Program-made: the position numbers and the translations under genes
The notes under the pieces: model-generated
What the model was told of the DNA's origin: nothing
The model's input: the letters and a program-made list of their open reading frames with translations, nothing else
Databases searched by the model: none
Part shown: positions 53,699-61,212 of the stretch, piece by piece
Layout of the letters: every line of letters begins with the position of its first letter
Numbering within the stretch: position 1 is the first letter of the stretch
DNA from: Rosistilla ulvae
Lineage (GTDB): Bacteria > Planctomycetota > Planctomycetia > Pirellulales > Pirellulaceae
NCBI RefSeq assembly: GCF_007741475.1
Contig: NZ_CP036261.1
Location: 682,001-746,000 of the forward strand
Direction: 5' to 3'
DNA length: 64,000 nucleotides

Positions 53699-55735
53699 AT
53701 GAGCGCGCCTGTTGCATCCGACCGAGAGATCCCCTGCGGGAATTTGCAGGGTTTCAAGCGTTACTTTAAGCACGACTTTATCTCTGGGCTGTTGGTCTTC
53801 CTGATCGCCCTCCCGTTGTGTTTGGGAATCTCGATCGCCAGTGGTTATCCGCCGATCGCCGGTATCTTTACGGCCATCATCGGTTCGGTCGTCGCCACGT
53901 TGATCAGCAATTCGGAGCTGACGATCAAGGGGCCAGCGGCTGGTCTGATCGTGATCGCGATCGGATGCATCAATGCGTTTGGCGGCGATGGAACGGTTGG
54001 CGGTTGGACCGAAACCGACATGGATGCCTATCGCGCGGCGTTGGCTGTGGGCGTGGCAGCGGCTGTGCTGCAGGTCTTCTTTGGAATCTTTCGAGCGGGC
54101 ATCTTGGGCGAGTTCTTCCCGATCTCGGCGGTCCACGGAATGCTGGCTGCGATCGGCGTGATCATTATCGCCAAACAGATTCCGGTGGCGCTGGGAGTGA
54201 GCGCGTCGGGAGGTCCGTTGGAACTGCTGCGGAAGATTCCGGAGTTCATCGCGACGGCGAACCCGGCGATCGCCGCGATCGGTTTGACGAGCGTGTTGAT
54301 CATGTTTGTCTGGCCTTTGGTCGTTCGGAAGTTTCCGGTGATGAAGGTCTTGCCCTCGCCATTGATCGTGTTGATCGTGGCGATTCCGATGGGCATGTCG
54401 TTCGATTTGATGCACGCCCACTCGTATACGCTGCAAAACCACGAGTATCAGTTGGGAGAGAACTATCTGGTTGCGATGCCCGACCGCGTCTTTGGGATGT
54501 TCGATTCCCTGACGACCCCCGATTTCAGCGCGTTGCAGCAGCCGTTTGCTTGGAAGTGGGTCTTTATGTTCTTCATCATCGGTAGCCTCGAATCGCTGCT
54601 GAGTGCCAAGGCGATCGACATCATCGATCCTTGGAAACGCAAGACGAACATGGATCGCGACATGGTCGCGGTGGGGATCGGCAACCTCGGTTGCGCGATG
54701 GTCGGCGGGTTGCCGATGATCTCGGAGATCGTGCGTAGTAAAGCGAACATCGACAACGGAGCCCGCACGCGGTTCGCCGACTTCTGGCACGGGATGTTCC
54801 TGTTGGTCTGCGTCGCGTTTATCCCGATGGTGCTGCACCGGATTCCGATGGCCGCGTTGGCTGCGATGCTGATCTACACAGGTTTTCGCCTGGCCCATCC
54901 GACCGAATTCATGAACGTTTGGAAGATCGGCCGCGAGCAACTTGTGATCTTTGTCGTCACGCTGGTCGCGGTGTTGGCAACCGATCTGTTGATCGGGATC
55001 GCGATCGGAATCGCGACCAAGGTTGTGATCCACCTGTCCAACGGTGTCTCGCTGCGTTCGCTGTTCAAACCGGAGATCGAACTAGCCGAAGACGATGGCC
55101 AGACGGTGCGGTTGACCGCTTACAATTCCGCTGTCTTCAGCAACTGGATCCCGATTCGTCGGCAGATCGAACGGCTGGGATTGGTGGAACGCAAGAATGT
55201 CGAACTGGATCTATCGAGTGTGCAATTGGTCGATCACACGGTGATGGACAAGTTGCATGAGATGGAAAGCGATTTTGAGCAGCAGGGGCTGACCTTCACC
55301 GCCATCGGGCTCGAGACGCATCAACCGTTTGCTGGCCACGCGCAATCGGCTCGCCGCAAGGGATTGTGGACCGCGCGACGGTTGACCGTGGTCTCGGAGC
55401 TCGAGAACCAAGCGATGCTCGAAGCGGCGTTGGTCCGCTTGGGAGCGAGCGGGTTTACGTCGATGCAGTGTGTGGGGGCGGGCCGCCACGAACTGCTTGA
55501 GAATGCAGGTCAGCCGAAGCCGATGGTGCGGATCGAAGTCATCGCTCCCCAAGAGGCATGCGAACAGATGATGAGCTATCTGCGTCGCGAGGTGCAACTG
55601 AAGCATCGCGTGACGTTTGCCGTCGAAACGGTGCAGGTCGCTCGGATGGATGCGTTTGATCAATCGGTGCCGACGATTCCGGCGGAGGCCCAGCCGAATG
55701 CCGATGAGTCGTCGCTGGAACCGGCGGCTCACTAA
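53699..55735 (+). CDS. SulP-family anion transporter with STAS and PII-like C-terminal domains
   Basis: 678 residues from the ATG at 53699; an ATG at 53666 is also possible. The SulP/SLC26 transmembrane domain (about 15-430) has [20 protein letters not shown] and [40 protein letters not shown] and [25 protein letters not shown] domain (about 460-560) includes [20 protein letters not shown]. The last 130 residues, with [20 protein letters not shown], look like a PII/ferredoxin-type regulatory domain. The gene follows the DAB module at 78 bases, and bicarbonate uptake (as for BicA) is the likely role. PII-like control by nucleotides is inferred. Confidence 0.85.
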   Translation: MSAPVASDREIPCGNLQGFKRYFKHDFISGLLVFLIALPLCLGISIASGYPPIAGIFTAIIGSVVATLISNSELTIKGPAAGLIVIAIGCINAFGGDGTVGGWTETDMDAYRAALAVGVAAAVLQVFFGIFRAGILGEFFPISAVHGMLAAIGVIIIAKQIPVALGVSASGGPLELLRKIPEFIATANPAIAAIGLTSVLIMFVWPLVVRKFPVMKVLPSPLIVLIVAIPMGMSFDLMHAHSYTLQNHEYQLGENYLVAMPDRVFGMFDSLTTPDFSALQQPFAWKWVFMFFIIGSLESLLSAKAIDIIDPWKRKTNMDRDMVAVGIGNLGCAMVGGLPMISEIVRSKANIDNGARTRFADFWHGMFLLVCVAFIPMVLHRIPMAALAAMLIYTGFRLAHPTEFMNVWKIGREQLVIFVVTLVAVLATDLLIGIAIGIATKVVIHLSNGVSLRSLFKPEIELAEDDGQTVRLTAYNSAVFSNWIPIRRQIERLGLVERKNVELDLSSVQLVDHTVMDKLHEMESDFEQQGLTFTAIGLETHQPFAGHAQSARRKGLWTARRLTVVSELENQAMLEAALVRLGASGFTSMQCVGAGRHELLENAGQPKPMVRIEVIAPQEACEQMMSYLRREVQLKHRVTFAVETVQVARMDAFDQSVPTIPAEAQPNADESSLEPAAH

Positions 55736-55748
55736 ACCGCAAGCGAAT

Positions 55749-55778
55749 CAATCGTCGCCGAATTCTCGGCGGCGATTG
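55749..55778. terminator. Hairpin terminator between SulP and Rrf2 genes
   Basis: CAATCGTCGCCGA (55749-55761) pairs with TCGGCGGCGATTG (55766-55778), 13 bp with one wobble pair and a four-base loop, then TT. It sits between convergent genes and can serve both. Confidence 0.75.
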
Positions 55779-55785
55779 TTTCGGA

Positions 55786-56205
55786 TCATTCGATGCACTC
55801 TAGCTGTTGGCGGGTTGGGACGACATCGGCGAGCGTGACCGTGTCGAGGTAAGCTCGCTGCACTCGTTCGGCTTCCGCCAAGACGCCTTTGAGCTTGCAG
55901 AATGCGTCGATCGCACAGCCGCGATCGGTGCCGACGCAGGCGAGCAGGTGCAGGTCTCCCTCGATCGCTTGGATCACGTCGCCCAAACCGATCTCGTTTG
56001 GCGGGAGTGCCAGCTCGATGCCACCGCCGATTCCGCGGGTGCTGCGGATGTAGCCATGCCGCGCCAGCAGGTTGACGACTTTGGCGACGTGGTTGACCGA
56101 GATCCCAAACAGCGATGCGACATCGGCAACGTTGGCGCGGGAGGTTCGTGTCGCCAAGAACATCAGCGTTCGCAAAGCGTAATCGGTTTGCGTCGTGAGC
56201 TTCAT
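55786..56205 (-). CDS. Rrf2-family iron-sulfur regulator (NsrR-like)
   Basis: 139 residues from the ATG at 56205 (MKLTTQTDYALRTLMFLATR). The winged-helix N-terminus includes VADVASLFGISVNHVAKVVN and the glycine-rich wing TRGIGGGIELA. Three cysteines, in HLLACVGTDRGCAIDAFCKL (about 92, 99, 105), can hold an iron-sulfur cluster as in NsrR and IscR, and the spacing C-X6-C-X5-C is close to NsrR. NO or redox sensing is likely. The DUF542 gene is upstream on the same strand and is a typical NsrR target. Confidence 0.88.
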   Translation of the reverse strand: MKLTTQTDYALRTLMFLATRTSRANVADVASLFGISVNHVAKVVNLLARHGYIRSTRGIGGGIELALPPNEIGLGDVIQAIEGDLHLLACVGTDRGCAIDAFCKLKGVLAEAERVQRAYLDTVTLADVVPTRQQLECIE

Positions 56206-56279
56206 GATTGGAATGAGTCGAGGCGAGAGAAGCGGGCAAGATCTAGCAATCGCTAGCCTATTGCCGAAGTCGGCCGTCG

Positions 56280-56510
56280 TCAATTCGGAGCATCGCGCCG
56301 GCGACTGCCTTCTCGCTCTTCTGGAGGCGTGCGGATCATGTGGTAGAGCGTTTGTAGGACCTCCGAAGGGTTAAGCCCTCGATGCTGGCAAACGTACCGC
56401 AGCGATTTGCCGCCACAGCTGGTATCGAGCCCGAGTTGGTCGAACACGGGCATCGTCTCGGGATGCTCGATGATCCACTCGGGAATCGTCGTCTCTAGAT
56501 CGCAGTCCAT
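56280..56510 (-). CDS. DUF542 (ScdA/RIC N-terminal domain) protein
   Basis: 76 residues. It matches the N-terminal DUF542 domain of ScdA/YtfE-type iron-sulfur repair proteins: PEWIIEHPETMPVFDQLGLD (about 10-29), then TSCGGKSLRYVCQHRG with the conserved Cys pair. The C-terminal haemerythrin-like di-iron domain of YtfE is absent, so this is the stand-alone form. The Rrf2 gene follows 74 bases downstream. A role in nitrosative stress or di-iron repair is inferred from the pair. Confidence 0.82.
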   Translation of the reverse strand: MDCDLETTIPEWIIEHPETMPVFDQLGLDTSCGGKSLRYVCQHRGLNPSEVLQTLYHMIRTPPEEREGSRRRDAPN

Positions 56511-56688
56511 GCGTGAGATTGTAGCGGAGGAATTCTGGGGAGGGAAACGCCGCGGAAGCCCCTTGCTGGGGCTAATGCGCGGCAGTGCTCAGCCGAGTTG
56601 GCTGGCAGGCGTTAGCGCGGCGTTGCCGGAGGGAACCGGAGGCCATCGCATGGCGGATGGTACCTCGGTTTGAAACCCTGCTTATCCG

Positions 56689-56703
56689 CCCTGCCCTACC
56701 CTG
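56689..56703 (+). repeat. C-rich dispersed motif, copy 14 (variant)
   Basis: CCCTGCCCTACCCTG, lying between two minus-strand genes. The last block diverges from TGCCCCG. Confidence 0.6.
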
Positions 56704-56717
56704 TGCTGGCAAACGAA

Positions 56718-57407
56718 CTACCAGGAATCATCCATGCCCAGACGGGTCTTGAGGACTTCGAACTGGTGCTGGTACTTTTCGTTGCTGCTGTGCACGTGTT
56801 CCGCTTCGGTGACAAAACGAATGTCAGCGTCGGGGTAGACGTCGTGCGCGATGAACGACTTTTCAAAGTCTTTCAACGGATCGCCGTACGTGATCAACAA
56901 CTTGTGCTCGTCGAACTGGACTTCCTGCTTGCGTCGTGGATTGACGATCGCGATCCCGGTGCAGCCATCGTTGAGCAACAGGTCCTCGAAATCCCAGAGG
57001 GTGCTTTTCAGGACGGGCATGTCGATGTGTTCGCGATACAAATCGTTGTGTCCATGTCCCGATTGGTGGCTGGTTTCCAGCACCACATCGACAACCGGAC
57101 CGAGTGATTCGATCAGGTCCATGAACAGATGCATCAAGTTGTTTCGCGAGACGGCACCCATCAAAACCGGCACCTTGGTCGACGAGGCATCGTCGACATA
57201 TTCATCGCGGCGGAACCCTTGCTGCGGCACCACTTGCAGGTCGTAGGAGGGTCGAATTGCGTCGGTCAATTCAAATGCTCCGTAGGTGGCAATGCCCAGG
57301 TGAGTGCGCAGTTCATCTTCAGAAAGTTGTTGGAAGCTGGCCGGCGAAGCCACTTTGGACGTGGTGTCGGGACCGCCGGTGCGAAGGATGCGCTTCAGAA
57401 AGCCCAT
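56718..57407 (-). CDS. Conserved-looking hypothetical soluble protein
   Basis: 229 residues; GAGAG precedes the ATG at 57407 by five bases. Family not recognised. It is soluble, without a signal peptide. Features: MGFLKRILRTGGPDTTSK at the N-terminus, LTDAIRPSYDLQVVPQQGF, a Val-rich strand VPVLMGAVSRNNLMHLFMDL, and a Gly/His-rich VVLETSHQSGHGHNDLYREH. The C-terminal part is acidic (ITYGDPLKDFEKSFIAHDVY). It is divergent from the transglutaminase gene. Confidence 0.6.
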   Translation of the reverse strand: MGFLKRILRTGGPDTTSKVASPASFQQLSEDELRTHLGIATYGAFELTDAIRPSYDLQVVPQQGFRRDEYVDDASSTKVPVLMGAVSRNNLMHLFMDLIESLGPVVDVVLETSHQSGHGHNDLYREHIDMPVLKSTLWDFEDLLLNDGCTGIAIVNPRRKQEVQFDEHKLLITYGDPLKDFEKSFIAHDVYPDADIRFVTEAEHVHSSNEKYQHQFEVLKTRLGMDDSW

Positions 57408-57713
57408 AATATCTCTCATCGTTTGCGTGCCCGCACGTCAGCGTGTGGACACGGCATGGGTGGATCAGTTTGGTTGATACCCAACGTTAGGTCACCTGCG
57501 CGGCGGGGGATGATGATCTTCAAATGCTTCTTCTGTCGTATTTTTTTGCGAAACCCCAAAATTCGCCCGATCCTTAAATCGTGTAGATTGATTAATGTTG
57601 GTAACATCGCGCCAGGTCGCCGCCTGGGCTCGCAGAACCAGCACAATCGTTACAACATGACGGTTTTGGCACTTGTATTGATCGCCTTTCCTCCCCTTTG
57701 GCACACACGACGC
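57408..57713. other. 306-base divergent gap
   Basis: Contains promoters of the unknown gene and the transglutaminase gene. A T-rich/AT-rich run at about 57537-57600, including TTAAATCG and GATTGATTAATG, is the only base-composition feature. No repeat or clear promoter match. Confidence 0.5.
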
Positions 57714-59390
57714 ATGGATCACTCATCGCTAACTTTTTTTCGCCGTTTGGTTATGTTGCCTAGCTGGTCTTTGTGTCTGTTGTCGGTTGTTGCTTTGGTT
57801 CCGTTTTCTGGGTGCGATCGAGTTCCGCCAAGGCCGGCGATCGGTGCCGATGCGAAAGGTGAGATCCGTCAGTTTGAAGAGGCGGGGCAAGCATCGACGC
57901 CTGTGGTGGCCGCCCCCGCGGTGGCGGAGGGCGACGACGAACCGAGCGATTTGAAAGTCGAACCGCCGGCGAAGATTGTCGACCGCGATCTGGAACGCTG
58001 GGATGCCTATCTGGTGGGACGCGAACAAGTGGGCTTCAGCGTCACAAAAGTGGAGCCGGTTGGGGGTGGGGATGCTTACGTCCGTTACAGCATGGAGGAG
58101 CAGCTGAAGATTCGCCGGGGTAAGCAGGTGGTTCAGCAGTGGTTGAAGCAGACGAGCTTGGAGAGCGTGAGTGGGGTGTTTCAGGAATTCGAGAGCGAGC
58201 TGAGTCGCGGAGGGGAGATCGTGATCAGCCGCGGCGCGGTGGGGTACAACCAAATGAATGTCACGGTCCGCCGTGGTGAGCAGAAAGAGACGCATGCGAT
58301 CCCCTGGGATGCGAAGTACCGCGGGCCGTTTGCAACGCAGCAATCGCTGCGAGCCAATCCGATGAAGTCGGGGGAGGAGCGGTTGTTGCAGTCGTTGTTG
58401 CCGGTTCAAAACGTCGTCGGAACGATCCGGTTGAAAGCGACCGATGTGATCAATGTCGCGATGCTGACGGGCGATTCGCAGAAGCTGTTAGAGATCGAAT
58501 CGACGGTGAAGGTTGACGATCGCATCGTGCTGACCCAGTTGTTGTGGGCGAACGATCAGGGGGAAGTGCTGAAGACCTACACCCCTGCCCTGGACTTTGC
58601 GACCTACCGCACCGATCGCGATACGGCAACCAAGGTGGGGACGCCCAAGAACGACCTCTTGTCCGCCACAGCGATCCGTGTTCAGTCCGACGCGGATTGG
58701 GCGTCGATCGGCGAGCGGTCACCGATCACTTATCGGATCAAACATCGGACGCAAGATCCCGCTGCGTTGTTCGAATCGTCTCCCAGTCAGACGATCACGT
58801 CGGTCGATGATCGTTCGCTGCTGGCGGTGTGTGATCCGTTTGGGGCGGAATCGTCCGATAGCGAGCCGGTTGGCGAAGCGGACGAGATCGCCAATTCGTT
58901 GATCCAAAGCGATCATCCAACGATTCGGCAAATGGTGAAAAGCTTGCTTGTCTCGGAAGATGCAAGCCTCGACCAGAAGGCGGAAACGCTGCGATTGGGA
59001 GTGCATCGGCACGTACGCAAAAAGAACTTCTCCCGCGGCTTTCTCTCCGCGGCCCAGGTCGCGACCGAAGCCGAAGGGGATTGCACCGAACATGCGATTC
59101 TGTTGGCCGCACTCTGTCGGGCGGCGGGCATTCCATCGCGAGTAGCCGCCGGATTGTTGATGCTGCCACCTGGCGAAGGTCAGTCGCAACCGTTGATGGC
59201 GTACCACATGTGGACGCTGATTTGGACGGGGGACCGTTGGGCTGCGTTGGATGCAACGCTGGCAGAACAGCCGAAATTTGCGGATCGGATCATGCTCGTC
59301 TCGTCCGACTTGGCATCGGGCAATGAATACAGATCTCTGTTGCCGGTGTTGCAAGTGATGGGCCAGGTCGACGTCGCGATCGAAGATTGA
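57714..59390 (+). CDS. Transglutaminase-like lipoprotein
   Basis: 558 residues from the ATG at 57714; the in-frame ATG at 57657 is possible. The lipoprotein-like signal is LPSWSLCLLSVVALVPFSGC, with Cys about residue 34. A beta-rich middle (about 85-330) with LVGREQVGFSVTKVEPVGG lacks known motifs. The transglutaminase-like domain is at about 400-540: EGDCTEHAILLAALCRAAGI (Cys), PSRVAAGLLM, YHMWTLIWTGDRWAALDATL (His and Asp). Probably a membrane-anchored protease- or cross-linking-type enzyme of the envelope. The motif assignments are clear; the activity is not. Confidence 0.83.
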   Translation: MDHSSLTFFRRLVMLPSWSLCLLSVVALVPFSGCDRVPPRPAIGADAKGEIRQFEEAGQASTPVVAAPAVAEGDDEPSDLKVEPPAKIVDRDLERWDAYLVGREQVGFSVTKVEPVGGGDAYVRYSMEEQLKIRRGKQVVQQWLKQTSLESVSGVFQEFESELSRGGEIVISRGAVGYNQMNVTVRRGEQKETHAIPWDAKYRGPFATQQSLRANPMKSGEERLLQSLLPVQNVVGTIRLKATDVINVAMLTGDSQKLLEIESTVKVDDRIVLTQLLWANDQGEVLKTYTPALDFATYRTDRDTATKVGTPKNDLLSATAIRVQSDADWASIGERSPITYRIKHRTQDPAALFESSPSQTITSVDDRSLLAVCDPFGAESSDSEPVGEADEIANSLIQSDHPTIRQMVKSLLVSEDASLDQKAETLRLGVHRHVRKKNFSRGFLSAAQVATEAEGDCTEHAILLAALCRAAGIPSRVAAGLLMLPPGEGQSQPLMAYHMWTLIWTGDRWAALDATLAEQPKFADRIMLVSSDLASGNEYRSLLPVLQVMGQVDVAIED

Positions 59391-59401
59391 TCGCGCGTCC
59401 G

Positions 59402-59833
59402 CTAAGTCGCTGTTTCCCTGTTCCGATCGAAGTAGGTTTGGGCATATGCGAGCAACGGATCGATCGTTGCGGGTTGGATCTGGTGTGGCGGCGACCAATC
59501 GAACCATTCGAAGCCGGGATGTTCGGTCGGCACGATCTGGATCTCGTCCCTTTTTAGTTGGGCCAGGAAAATCGTAACCTGTTTGTCTTTCGGTTTGCCC
59601 GACTTGCGACTTGTCACGCGGTACTGGATCTGGAAACAGAAGTCCTCGGCGTGCGTGAAGTCTTCCGGCCCGATTCCGGTCTCTTCCAACAATTCGCGGC
59701 GAGCGGTTTGCAGGATCGATTCCCCCGCATCGACGTGCCCCTTGGGCAGGTCCCAGCGGTCGGCGTGCCGCATCAACAGGAATTGGCGACGTGGGTGATT
59801 GCGAAACACGAGATAACCAGCGGCTTGGATCAT
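59402..59833 (-). CDS. Nudix hydrolase (Ap4A-type)
   Basis: 143 residues from the ATG at 59833; longer starts add an unrelated Ser/Arg-rich stretch. The Nudix box is GHVDAGESILQTARRELLEE, followed by TGIG, matching GX5EX7REUXEEXGU. N-terminal IQAAGYLVFRNHPRRQFLL and WDLPKGH fit the asymmetric diadenosine tetraphosphate hydrolase group. It likely removes Ap4A or other nucleotide diphosphate-linked compounds. Divergent from the adenosyltransferase gene and convergent with the transglutaminase gene. Confidence 0.88.
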   Translation of the reverse strand: MIQAAGYLVFRNHPRRQFLLMRHADRWDLPKGHVDAGESILQTARRELLEETGIGPEDFTHAEDFCFQIQYRVTSRKSGKPKDKQVTIFLAQLKRDEIQIVPTEHPGFEWFDWSPPHQIQPATIDPLLAYAQTYFDRNRETAT

Positions 59834-60083
59834 TACGTTTTGCGGCCGCTTCGAGGGCCTTGCCTTGCGTGATAGAGTGAAAGGATTACTGGCCCCGTCG
59901 GTTTCCGCCGCGCCTAGGACAGATCTGTTTTGGTACCGAGGCCGATCAGCCGTCGAGCGCTGGCTTGCGGTTGCATGGAGAACTGGACGCGATCCCGTTT
60001 GGGATGATACCGCAAATTGAAACACCGATGCGTCCTGCCGCCGCGCTGGCCTGTCCAGGATGCTATACGAAGAACAAAGCAAA

Positions 60084-60641
60084 ATGAAGATCTATACACG
60101 TACCGGAGACGCCGGAAAGACCGGATTGTTCGCTGGGCCACGCGTTGCCAAAGACGATCTGCGGATCGAAGCCTTTGGGACGGTCGACGAATTGAATTCC
60201 GTTCTGGGGATCGTCCGCTCGCATCCCTTGGATGTGGACATCGCGGAACAGTTGGAACGGGTGCAAGCGGATCTGTTTACCGTGGGAGCCCGGTTGGCAA
60301 CAACCCAGCCCGAACGATTGACGATTCGTTTGGTGGATGAACAGGATGTCGCGCGGCTTGAAAATTGGATCGACGCTCACGAGGCGTCGCTTCCCGAGTT
60401 GACGCACTTCATCCTGCCAGGGGGCGACATCGCGGCAGCGAATGTACATCATGCTCGAACCGTCGGTCGACGGGCTGAACGACACGTCGTCGGACTCTGT
60501 CACGCCTATCCGGAAGATGGCTACGAGGCGGTCGTCGTCTATTTGAATCGCTTGAGCGATTATCTGTTTGTCGTGGCCCGCGCGATCAATCATCGGGCGG
60601 GGATCCGCGAACCGATTTGGTTGGGAGATGCATCGAAATAG
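60084..60641 (+). CDS. PduO-type cob(I)yrinic acid a,c-diamide adenosyltransferase
   Basis: 185 residues from the ATG at 60084 (MKIYTRTGDAGKTGLFAGPR), preceded by AAAGCAAA. It transfers the adenosyl group of ATP to cob(I)alamin in the cytosol. Family motifs are YTRTGDAGKTGLF (ATP loop), IEAFGTVDELNSVLGIVRSH, FILPGGDIAAANVHHARTVG and RRAERHV with LNRLSDYLFVVARAIN near the end. Length is typical. It is followed by glnB at 137 bases; the two may share a transcript, but their roles differ. Confidence 0.93.
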   Translation: MKIYTRTGDAGKTGLFAGPRVAKDDLRIEAFGTVDELNSVLGIVRSHPLDVDIAEQLERVQADLFTVGARLATTQPERLTIRLVDEQDVARLENWIDAHEASLPELTHFILPGGDIAAANVHHARTVGRRAERHVVGLCHAYPEDGYEAVVVYLNRLSDYLFVVARAINHRAGIREPIWLGDASK

Positions 60642-60703
60642 TACCCAGAAATGTGGGTCCAGCGAGGTATCGCCAAGGCGGGCTATGCGATGTTACAATT
60701 TAG

Positions 60704-61117
<414 letters not shown>

Positions 61118-61212
61118 TCGATGGATCGCTGACGAAGTTTATTTCGTGTGATGGCGGGTCGCACAGCATTTGCTCTCTTGGGGTGCAAGTCTTTTCTTGC
61201 TGCTGGGTTGAT

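Noticed and set aside
61118-61212. Sigma-54 promoter before glnD
   Set aside because: TGGCGGGTCGCACAGC has no GC at the right spacing after GG.
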